NCBI GenBank assembly: GCA_002068715.1
Contig: MWAR01000315.1
Span: 1-5,043 of the forward strand
Origin: a bacterium ADurb.Bin374
GTDB taxonomy: Bacteria; Riflebacteria; Ozemobacteria; Ozemobacterales; Ozemobacteraceae
Direction of reading: 5' to 3'
DNA length: 5,043 nucleotides
Below, one piece after another: positions 1-5,043 of this stretch. The notes beneath the pieces were generated by a model, which did not search any database, was not told where the DNA came from, and saw nothing but the letters and a program-made list of their open reading frames with translations. Position 1 is the stretch's first letter, and the number at the start of each line of letters is the position of its first letter. The translations under genes were made by a program, and so were the position numbers.

Positions 1-524
1 GAGCCGCTGATGGTTACATCAGACCGGTCTGTCATAAGATCATAGCCGTGCATCGCTCCCGAGCCGCTGATCATAATTTCACTGTCTTTTGCCACGCCCT
101 TCAAGAGGGCATCGCCCGAGCCCGATATTGTCGCCCGAAGATCCTGGCAGAGGATGTTCAGTTCCATGCTTCCCGAGCCGCTCATGCCAAGGCTGAGAGC
201 ATCAGATTCTATAGGGGACTGGCTGATGATTCTCCCAGAGCCGCTGATGCTTATGCTCTCCAGCCCTGGGGTGGAGGCGAAGATCTTGATGGGCTCGTGG
301 GGGTCTATGCAGTTCGCCCTTTGATATATGGTGAGCTTTCCGCCAGAAACATCGGTTTTCATATCTTGAATGATATTATCCTCTGCCTCAATTTTCAAAT
401 GCTTCTCCCCCTGGACGAGATAGACATCACCGATTCCCGCCAGATCTATGCTGCTGAAGTCGTCCACCGTCCTGTTCTCAAAAGTATAATTTCCTGATCC
501 CTGAATACAGCCAGGCATAATGCA
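1..524 (-). CDS. GIN-domain (DUF2807) surface or lipoprotein, partial
   Basis: The minus-strand frame is open from the left window edge to beyond 520 and encodes a beta-solenoid-type GIN domain (DUF2807, 'putative auto-transporter adhesin head'). Reading from about 513 downward, it gives GCIQGSGNYTFENRTVDDF, then SSIDLAGIGDVYLVQGE, a family-typical opening. Further on are PIKIFASTPGLESISISGSG and repeated ISGSG-type turns (near 240, 177, 117 and 63). The family is usually exported, often as lipoproteins, and its molecular role is poorly known. The paired cysteines before QGSGN could be the end of a lipobox, but no hydrophobic signal peptide precedes them: the sequence upstream switches to unrelated high-GC DNA. 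The gene is therefore 5' truncated by the join near 525 and 3' truncated by the window edge. Repeated ATA isoleucine codons and lower GC set it apart from block B. The family call is firm; the right boundary is inferred. Confidence 0.85.
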
Positions 525-834
525 GCCGGGAAAGCGCCTGCCGTCCTTCATCGGTGATCTGGACGTCGTCCCAGCCGCGCCGGGTATCGAGATTGATTCG
601 GCCGAGAACGTAGGCGTTCATCGCGTCTCCCAGAAAAACCGGCGCGAGCAGGAAGGCGTGAAACAGCTGCCGCCAGAACCCATCGACCCACCCGGTGCGG
701 GTCAGGAAAATCCATGCGGCCAGTACACCGGCCATCGTCGAAAAATTGCTGCCGATACCGAGTGTGAATGTAGCCGTGATCTTTTCCGCCGGCGATACCG
801 GTGTGGCCGGAACGGCCCGTGGCTCTGGACTCAT
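478..834 (-). CDS. Small membrane protein, 3' end replaced at junction
   Basis: This gene of unrecognised family encodes an inner-membrane protein. The start is ATG at 834-832 (MSPEPRAVPATPVSPAEK). A Pro/Ala-rich N-terminus of about 18 residues precedes two hydrophobic segments: roughly residues 24-46 (LGIGSNFSTMAGVLAAWIFL) and 54-80 (FWRQLFHAFLLAPVFLGDAM). An acidic stretch follows (RRGWDDVQITDEGRQALSRL). The last 15 or so codons, before the TGA at 480-478, lie in block A DNA and are probably not native, so the real C-terminus is missing. Only a weak purine stretch precedes the ATG. The alternative frame at 548-871 is Arg/Gly-rich and lacks protein character. The gene points away from the tRNA gene and is separated from it by about 200 bases. 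I am fairly sure it is a gene; no function can be assigned. Confidence 0.6.
   Translation of the reverse strand: MSPEPRAVPATPVSPAEKITATFTLGIGSNFSTMAGVLAAWIFLTRTGWVDGFWRQLFHAFLLAPVFLGDAMNAYVLGRINLDTRRGWDDVQITDEGRQALSRLHYAWLYSGIRKLYF
505..540. other. Probable chimeric junction (block A / block B)
   Basis: Base composition and codon use change here. To the left, the GIN-domain frame is family-like up to the cysteines and then loses its expected signal peptide. To the right, a membrane-protein frame on the same strand but in another phase loses its own character, ending in an odd LHYAWLYSGIRKLYF tail. Neither gene is complete at the join. The exact base cannot be fixed; the stretch reading ggctgcat on the minus strand fits either side and could be microhomology. 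Confidence 0.65.
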
Positions 835-999
835 GATTTCTCATGGTAACACTACCCGTGACAATTTGCATCGATTCCGGCCCGCTTTTTCAGACCATCG
901 CATATCCGTTTTGTGAAAGAAGATGTGATCGGATCGCGGCAGGACAGGGTAAGGGTAGGCTTTGCCGACGGAAGATTCCCGCATTTCGCATTTCCCCTC

Positions 1000-1028
1000 T
1001 TGAAGTCCGGAAGGAATTGTGCTAGGAT
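1000..1028 (+). promoter_or_regulatory. Sigma70-like promoter of the tRNA-Pro gene
   Basis: TTGAAG (1000-1005) and TAGGAT (1023-1028) are separated by exactly 17 bases. Transcription would start near 1035, giving a leader of about 8 bases before the mature tRNA. The -10 box is preceded by GTGC, as in the promoter at 3702-3730. Confidence 0.7.
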
Positions 1029-1042
1029 ACCGGCACGTTCAA

Positions 1043-1115
<73 letters not shown>

Positions 1116-1122
1116 CCGGACA

Positions 1123-1156
1123 AATCCGCTCGGCTCAACAGCCGGGCGGATTTTTT
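1123..1156 (+). terminator. Intrinsic terminator after tRNA-Pro
   Basis: A 13-bp stem (1123-1135 with 1140-1152, one T-G pair) closes a CAAC loop and runs directly into a T tract at 1151-1156. It begins eight bases after the tRNA discriminator base, so it very likely ends the tRNA transcript. Confidence 0.92.
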
Positions 1157-1176
1157 CGTCATTCGGCACGATGACT

Positions 1177-1205
1177 TTGCCGTACCAGCATGATTGTGGT
1201 ACCAT
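1177..1205 (+). promoter_or_regulatory. Sigma70-like promoter of the 1239-1955 gene
   Basis: TTGCCG (1177-1182) and TACCAT (1200-1205) are separated by 17 bases. The start point would be near 1212, leaving an untranslated leader of about 27 bases that contains the Shine-Dalgarno site. It lies just after the tRNA terminator, so the downstream gene is an independent unit. Confidence 0.6.
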
Positions 1206-1238
1206 CCAGCGACACTCAGGAAACCCAAGGAGACGGTC

Positions 1239-1955
1239 ATGACTCTTCGCTCCCATCAAAACGCACATCAGATGCGCGTCGGCATTGTCGCGCTGCTTCT
1301 CTCAACCATCGCCCTGGCCTCCTGGGCAATGCCGATCAGGGTCATCGGAAAAGTCGAATCGCTGTACCGCGACCGGGCTTCGATACGCATCCTCGAGGTT
1401 CCGAACGCCGCATCGGCCCCGGCCCAGCTTGCCGTCGGCAACTACGTCAGCTTCAACCTGCCGAGCGCCAAGCAACAGAGCCGTCCGAAGCGACCGATCC
1501 AGTATGGCAACGTCATTCTCGTCGATCTCGCCGGCAACATCGCCACCGAGTATGCCGATGAAACCGCCGTCGCGACCGATTCGCAGGTCATGATCTGGAA
1601 TGCCCTGTATGCCGAGCGCGTCAAAAATCCAAAGCAGTATCTTTCCGAAGAGGAAGGCGGCACGAAGGGCAAGAAGGGGAAGGGCAAGAAGAAGCGCGAG
1701 AAGGAACAGCCTCAGATCTGGACGCAGGAAGAGTCCGTCCGGGCCAAGGTCGTTCTCAAGAAGAACCGCGTGTATCTCAAGGAAGATCATCTGAGACCCC
1801 GCGATCTGGGCCTCGACATCATCGACCCCGCCTGGTGCGAGAAACTGACCCAGCTCCAGAACCAGCGCGTCGTCGTCTACGGCACGACCCACCGCGTCAG
1901 CGCAGCCTCGGGAACGATGGAGATCAAGAACGTCATCAAGGTCTATCCCAAGTAA
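1239..1955 (+). CDS. Small exported protein of unknown function with lysine-rich insert
   Basis: This encodes a 238-residue protein that I do not recognise as a named family. The start is ATG at 1239, chosen because AAGGAG (1227-1232) lies six bases upstream; a longer reading from 1194 would start upstream of this site. A Sec signal peptide is clear: basic n-region to Arg13, hydrophobic core VGIVALLLSTIALAS, and probable cleavage after SWA (residue 30). The mature protein has two beta-rich parts: residues 32-100 (IRVIGKVESLYRDRASIRIL and a VGNYVSFNL strand) and 167-238 (RVVVYGTTHRVSAASGTMEI). A charged lysine/glycine-rich stretch separates them at about 143-156 (KGKKGKGKKKREKE). The alternation of strands is reminiscent of an OB fold, but this is inference only. 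There is a single cysteine (Cys200) and no lipobox. The stop TAA is followed by a strong terminator. The likely location is periplasmic or extracellular, and the basic insert could bind polyanions. Confidence 0.88.
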   Translation: MTLRSHQNAHQMRVGIVALLLSTIALASWAMPIRVIGKVESLYRDRASIRILEVPNAASAPAQLAVGNYVSFNLPSAKQQSRPKRPIQYGNVILVDLAGNIATEYADETAVATDSQVMIWNALYAERVKNPKQYLSEEEGGTKGKKGKGKKKREKEQPQIWTQEESVRAKVVLKKNRVYLKEDHLRPRDLGLDIIDPAWCEKLTQLQNQRVVVYGTTHRVSAASGTMEIKNVIKVYPK

Positions 1956-1960
1956 GATCG

Positions 1961-2026
1961 GATCCGCGGAGAAACCGCCGCCCGGCCCTCCTATCATGGA
2001 GCCGGGCGGCGGTTTTTCTGCGGATC
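1961..2026. terminator. Long hairpin terminator between convergent genes
   Basis: A 26-bp stem pairs 1961-1986 with 2001-2026 and contains only Watson-Crick pairs apart from two G-T pairs. Three further pairs (1989-1991 with 1998-2000) and a six-base loop cap it. The GC-rich core is followed on the plus strand by TTTTT (2013-2017), which ends the 1239-1955 gene. On the minus strand it has only a TTT run after the core, so it would work less well in that direction. Its right edge includes two bases of the stop codon of the FUN14-family gene (2027-2025). Confidence 0.85.
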
Positions 2027-2480
2027 AGCCTTTTCGGAAGCCCAGGAGAAAGCCGGCGGCGAACGCACCGGCAAACGGAAAATTGTAGGTGAACACCGAC
2101 ATCAGGGCCATCCAGAGCTGTTGGAGGCTGTTGTCCGGCACGGTCCGCTGAATCTTTTCCCAGTCGACGGTGACATACTGGTTGTAGGCCAGGTATTGAA
2201 TGGCGATAAAGACGGTCCCGACGATCAGCGCGGCCATTTTCGCAAACTTCTTCAGCGTGAACCCCACGCACCACCCGGCAATACCGCCGAACCCGAGGGT
2301 GGTGATCGCAAAGTTCAGTTCCGGCGGCAACTGCGAGAGAAAACTCGAACCGGCGGCGGTTCCCGATGCAACCGCGCCGGAACCGGTGGCAGCAGCCCCC
2401 GTTCCCACTGCCCACGCATCGGCAGCGACAAGCGCCATCAGGGCTGCGGCGCAGATTCGATCGGTGGTGATCCGAATCAT
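2025..2480 (-). CDS. FUN14-family membrane protein with N-terminal signal peptide
   Basis: This is a 151-residue integral membrane protein. Residues 1-24 look like a signal peptide (ICAAALMALVAADAWA), followed by a low-complexity Ala/Gly/Ser/Thr linker to about residue 46. The FUN14 (PF04930) core follows: GFGGIAGWCVGFTLKKFAK (63-81), a second hydrophobic segment MAALIVGTVFIAIQYLAY (82-99), then NQYVTVDWEKI (100-110). Both the glycine-rich first helix leading into LKK and the helix-YxxxxWxKI ending are typical of the family. A third hydrophobic segment near 134-147 ends in GFRKG. Eukaryotic FUNDC1 is a mitophagy receptor, but the role of bacterial members is not established. The start ATG at 2480-2478 overlaps the upstream gene's TGA (ATGA), and a GGAAGG Shine-Dalgarno (2487-2492) lies six bases upstream inside that gene. 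This suggests translational coupling to the propeller lipoprotein. The family call is confident; the function is unknown. Confidence 0.85.
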   Translation of the reverse strand: MIRITTDRICAAALMALVAADAWAVGTGAAATGSGAVASGTAAGSSFLSQLPPELNFAITTLGFGGIAGWCVGFTLKKFAKMAALIVGTVFIAIQYLAYNQYVTVDWEKIQRTVPDNSLQQLWMALMSVFTYNFPFAGAFAAGFLLGFRKG

Positions 2481-3586
2481 TTCACGCCTTCCGCTCCGAT
2501 CATGGCCAGGAAGTTGTTGACCCGGTACAGCCCGCTCTGGGTTCCGACCCAGAGGCTATTTTCCTGAACCGCGACGGCGGTTATCTGGTTCGATTTTATA
2601 TCATCTAATTTACCGGCAAGATCGACCCAGGTCGCATCGCGCAGAACGGCGACACCCCGGTTGGTGCCGATCACCAGGCCGGCGTCGCCCGGCAGAACCG
2701 TCAGTGACGTCACGAGGTTTCCCGGCATGGGACTGTTTCCGGGCATCGTCTCTTCGACGATGTTGTTGCCGCGCTGGATCCATTCTTTGTGAACCGAGTT
2801 GTAGTTCGTCCAGGCCATGCCCATGTCGGTGATCGACACGCCGGACGTCGTTCCTACCGCCATCATACCCTTGTATGGGACGATGGCCGTGATGTTGTTG
2901 CCGATCAGCTGGCAGGTGGGCGGGTTCGCCTTAACGTCGACAAGGGAGTTGCCCATGACCGTCTTCGCCGGCCCGCTGTGGTTGATGAACATCTGGCCGT
3001 TTAGCTGGGCCATGCCGAGCTGCAGTCCCACCCAGACGTTTCCTTTTCCGTCGAATCCGACGGCCGTGGCTTCATCGCTGGTCAGACCGGCGTTCTCTTT
3101 TCCGAAGGCCTGGAACTGGCCGCCGGTCGAGTATTCGAGTCCGTGCGCCGTGGCGACGGCCATCTGCGCGTCCTTCGCGGCGACCGACCGGGCGCGGGAT
3201 CCCGACATGACCTGGCCCCAGTTCTTCCCGTCGAAGCGGGTCACCCCGTTATCGGTGCCGATAAGGATGTAACTGCCAGCGGCGGCAAGCGAGGTGATCT
3301 CGTTCGACCCGAGCGCGTTCGTGTTCTTCGTGACGTGAACCTGCCAGTTCACCCCGTCATGCCGGGCAATGCCGCTTTTCGTGCCGGCCCAGATCTGGTT
3401 GCCGAACACGGCAAGAGCGGTGATGGCGTCATGCGGAAGTCCGTCGGCCGTGCCGAACCGGTCGATTTTCGGAGCGGCTGGTCCCGCCGCGGGCTGTTTG
3501 TTCCCACAGCCAACGCAGAGCGCCAGAGAGATCAGGACAGCGACTGCCAGGAACAGCCCTGCGGTGCGCGTCATCTTCGATTTCAC
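2477..3586 (-). CDS. Beta-propeller lipoprotein (Reg_prop-like repeats)
   Basis: This 369-residue envelope protein has a basic n-region, the hydrophobic stretch LFLAVAVLISLALCVGC, and a probable lipidated Cys27; the -3 residue is Cys rather than the usual Leu. A short Pro/Ala linker then leads to repeated blades of the pattern ITAL...WxGTxxGIxxxDGxxW. I count about seven: near residues 55-80, 97-123, 133-160, 173-199, 232-261, 292-322 and 335-356. The pattern matches the two-component-regulator propeller repeats (Reg_prop) found in sensor ectodomains. Here there is no transmembrane helix, kinase or GGDEF domain after the propeller, so it is a stand-alone binding or scaffold module. The start is GTG at 3586-3584, supported by GGAGG at 3601-3597 with ten bases of spacing; the ATG four codons later would be too far away. 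It is the first gene of an operon and overlaps the FUN14-family gene by four bases. The ligand is unknown. Confidence 0.88.
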   Translation of the reverse strand: MKSKMTRTAGLFLAVAVLISLALCVGCGNKQPAAGPAAPKIDRFGTADGLPHDAITALAVFGNQIWAGTKSGIARHDGVNWQVHVTKNTNALGSNEITSLAAAGSYILIGTDNGVTRFDGKNWGQVMSGSRARSVAAKDAQMAVATAHGLEYSTGGQFQAFGKENAGLTSDEATAVGFDGKGNVWVGLQLGMAQLNGQMFINHSGPAKTVMGNSLVDVKANPPTCQLIGNNITAIVPYKGMMAVGTTSGVSITDMGMAWTNYNSVHKEWIQRGNNIVEETMPGNSPMPGNLVTSLTVLPGDAGLVIGTNRGVAVLRDATWVDLAGKLDDIKSNQITAVAVQENSLWVGTQSGLYRVNNFLAMIGAEGVK

Positions 3587-3604
3587 TCGTTCGGTCCCTC
3601 CTCG

Positions 3605-3630
3605 GCCCGACAGAATCTGTTCCGTCGGGC
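3605..3630 (-). promoter_or_regulatory. Leader hairpin next to the ribosome binding site of the propeller gene
   Basis: A perfect 7-bp stem (3605-3611 with 3624-3630) is extended by three more pairs (3613-3615 with 3620-3622) around a four-base loop. It lies in the predicted 5' leader on the minus strand and stops three bases before the GGAGG of the propeller gene. No T tract follows. It could tune translation or mRNA stability. The structure is seen directly; a regulatory role is inferred. Confidence 0.4.
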
Positions 3631-3646
3631 AATGCGAACGGGCTCA

Positions 3647-3676
3647 ACGATACCAGAGGCCGCACCTGCCGGTCAA
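3647..3676 (-). promoter_or_regulatory. Candidate promoter of the propeller/FUN14 operon
   Basis: On the minus strand, TTGACC (3676-3671) and TATCGT (3652-3647) are separated by 18 bases. The transcript would start near 3640 and carry a leader of about 50 bases that includes the hairpin at 3605-3630. The -35 box is good and the -10 box moderate. Confidence 0.45.
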
Positions 3677-3701
3677 GGGCCAAATCGGCATGGGAAGCCG
3701 C

Positions 3702-3730
3702 TTGACGTCCCCGGTTGCCGGTGCTAGACT
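3702..3730 (+). promoter_or_regulatory. Sigma70-like promoter of the DHS-like gene
   Basis: TTGACG (3702-3707) and TAGACT (3725-3730) are 17 bases apart. GTGC precedes the -10 box, as in the tRNA-Pro promoter. The start point near 3737 leaves a leader of about 24 bases. The site is divergent from the candidate operon promoter at 3647-3676, with only about 25 bases between the two -35 boxes. Confidence 0.7.
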
Positions 3731-3760
3731 TCGTCGATTCGCGGAGGGACCGATCAGGAC

Positions 3761-4555
3761 ATGACAAAAGAACATAAAAAACCGCATTTGACCTTTTATC
3801 CGATGGCCGAACGTCACAACCTCGTGAAACGCTCGGATTTCGGGGTGGTCCCAGACCGGCCGGCCTCCGTGCAGGCTCTCCTGGACTGCATCCCCTCGAT
3901 TCACGCCGGGAAGACCTTCCGCCAGGCCATCGATGCGATCGTTGCCGCCCGCACAAACGGCCGGCCGGTTCTGCTGGGAATGGGTGCCCACGTCATCAAG
4001 TGCGGTCTCGCACCGTTGCTGATACGCCTGATCGAAGCGAAGATCGTCACCGGCATCGCCCTGAACGGCGCAGGCTCGATCCACGATTTCGAGCTTGCCG
4101 CGTTTGGCGAAACCTCCGAAGACGTCGGCAAGGAACTCGCGCGCGGCCGGTTCGGCTTCGTCGAGGAGACCGGCGCCTGGATGGGGCGGGCCATTCATCA
4201 GGGCGCCGCATCGGGTCACGGCCTGGGGCACAGCCTGTATGAAGCGATGAACGCGTCGCGGGAACTGTTTCCCTATCGGCACGAAAGCCTTCTCTGGCAA
4301 TGCGGGAAACACGGGATTCCCTGTACCGTCCATGTCGCCATCGGCACCGATTTCATTCATCTGCATCCCGCGGTCGACGGAGCAAGCCTCGGCGCGGCGA
4401 GTTTCCGCGATTTTGAGATCGTCTGCGACCAGGTCGGCGACCTCGAAGGCGGCGTCTACTGGAACCTCGGCTCCGCCGTCGTCCTGCCGGAGGTGTTCCT
4501 GAAGGCCGTTTCCAGGGCACACAACCTCGGCAGGCACCTCCAGGGCCTGACGACG
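3761..4555 (+). CDS. Deoxyhypusine synthase-like protein, 3' truncated
   Basis: About 265 native residues of a bacterial deoxyhypusine synthase-like protein (PF01916 family) are present. Recognisable parts in order are GMGAHVIKCGLAPLLIRLIE (73-92, like the LIKCLAP region of DHS), then ALNGAGSIHDFELAAFGETS (100-119), a nucleotide-fold-like segment. Next come SGHGLGHSLYEAM (151-163), HVAIGTDFIHLHP (191-203), and GGVYWNLGSAVVLPEVFLKA (230-249). True DHS transfers aminobutyl from spermidine to eIF5A using an active lysine in a WGK motif. The corresponding place here appears to read WNL, so this is a paralogue with a different, unknown activity. The start ATG at 3761 follows GGAGG (3743-3747) at a long spacing of 13 bases, with AGGA closer in. 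The reading frame stays open to 4861, but from about 4556 it runs antisense through a permease gene, so those residues are not native. A few dozen C-terminal residues are probably missing. Confidence 0.85.
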
Positions 4556-4560
4556 ATCAG
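4540..4560. other. Probable chimeric junction (block B / block C)
   Basis: The DHS-like frame keeps family character up to HLQGLTT (ending 4555). The minus-strand permease frame keeps it up to TVVLIVV (ending 4549). Both lose similarity past this point, so two truncated genes meet tail to tail. The short overlap of bases compatible with both sides (about 4549-4555, gacgacg) suggests microhomology. Confidence 0.75.
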
Positions 4561-5043
4561 CACCACGGTGACCTTGATGGCGGTGATCACCGCGGACACC
4601 ATCGACGACAGCCGGGTGCCCAGGATGAGCAGTACGCAGACCACCGCGATGATGCCCAGGGTGCTCCAGTTGATCCGCACCAGCCCGAACGTGCTGGTCA
4701 GCGATCCGATCGGCGGCCATTCGGCCCACCGGCACAGGTGCCCGAGCACGGTGTTCAGGTACGACGACCAGCCGTCGGCGACGACCGCGGCGGCCACCGC
4801 GAACTCCAGGATCAGGTCCCAGCCGATGATCCACGCGACGAACTCACCGAAGGTCGCATAGGAGAAGGTGTAGGCGCTGCCGGCGACCGGCAGCGTGGAG
4901 GCGAACTCGGCGTAACACAGCGCGGCCAGCCCGCAGGTGACGGCGGCGATCAGGAACGAAACGATGATCGCCGGGCCGGTGATGTTGCCGGCGGTGGAGG
5001 CGGTGACGGTGAAAATACCCGCACCGACCACCACCGAGACGCC
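4549..5043 (-). CDS. APC-superfamily amino acid permease, partial at both ends
   Basis: This is the N-terminal part of a proton-coupled amino acid transporter of the CAT-like APC family, located in the cytoplasmic membrane. The frame is open at the right window edge and begins mid-protein as GVSVVVGAGIFTV, which is the unwound first helix with the substrate-binding GAGIF motif. The true start therefore lies outside; the GTG at 5034 is an internal valine. A second helix follows (AIIVSFLIAAVTCGLAALCY), then the signature YAEFASTLPVAGSAYTFSYA and GEFVAWIIGWDLILEF. After a loop, two more hydrophobic segments end at ITAIKVTVVLIVV. A full member has about 12 helices and 450-500 residues, so about two thirds is missing. 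Beyond 4549 the frame continues to a stop at 4456 through residues that are antisense to the DHS-like gene and are not native. The wording resembles actinobacterial members; the substrate cannot be told. Confidence 0.87.

Noticed and set aside
1..250. Recurring GAGCCGCTGAT-like units at 1, 61, 175 and 238, resembling a repeat array or CRISPR
   Set aside because: Spacing is irregular but always in one reading frame. The units encode the ISGSG turns of a GIN-domain protein on the minus strand, so the repetition is protein-driven.
1302..1997. 231-residue minus-strand frame opposite the exported protein
   Set aside because: It is antisense to a gene with a signal peptide, promoter, ribosome site and terminator. 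Its Leu/Asp/Gly-rich composition is typical of a shadow frame and it runs through the terminator.
3644..4834. 396-residue minus-strand frame opposite the DHS-like gene
   Set aside because: It crosses the divergent promoters and the right junction and shows no family features; the plus strand has clear DHS-like motifs.
4556..4861. C-terminal extension of the DHS-like frame as a novel fused domain
   Set aside because: These residues are the exact antisense of a well-recognised permease gene, so the extension is an artefact of the join.

Overview
This window reads best as three blocks of DNA from different sources, joined in the middle of genes. Block A (1 to about 525) has lower GC content and uses ATA isoleucine codons repeatedly. 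It carries part of a minus-strand gene for a GIN-domain (DUF2807) surface protein, possibly from an archaeon or another moderate-GC organism. Block B (about 525 to 4550) is high-GC bacterial DNA with sigma70-like promoters, strong Shine-Dalgarno sites and intrinsic terminators. Block C (about 4550 to 5043) is GC-rich and carries part of a minus-strand APC-superfamily amino acid permease of actinobacterial type. Both joins truncate the genes they touch. A chimeric assembly or amplification artefact is therefore more likely than natural gene fusion, although this cannot be proven from the sequence alone. The host of block B is not recognised: a Gram-negative-like bacterium with lipoproteins is a reasonable inference, but no phylum call is justified.

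Layout of block B, left to right. A small membrane protein gene on the minus strand (start at 834) is cut at its 3' end by the left join. The 165 bases at 835-999 hold no gene and no convincing promoter that I can see. A complete tRNA-Pro(CGG) gene follows, with its own promoter and a strong terminator. Next is a plus-strand gene (1239-1955) for a small exported protein of unknown function, with its own promoter. It converges on a two-gene minus-strand operon, and a 26-bp hairpin sits between them. The operon encodes a beta-propeller lipoprotein (3586-2477) followed by a FUN14-family membrane protein (2480-2025). The two overlap by ATGA, which suggests translational coupling and a shared envelope role. 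Divergent from this operon is a plus-strand gene for a deoxyhypusine synthase-like protein (from 3761). It lacks the usual catalytic lysine motif and is cut by the right join.

How the genes relate: only the propeller/FUN14 pair has direct evidence of acting together. The divergent deoxyhypusine synthase-like gene shares the 160-base control region with them. Both leaders carry the same 11-base Shine-Dalgarno-containing motif in inverted orientation. No mobile element, CRISPR array or defence system is visible.
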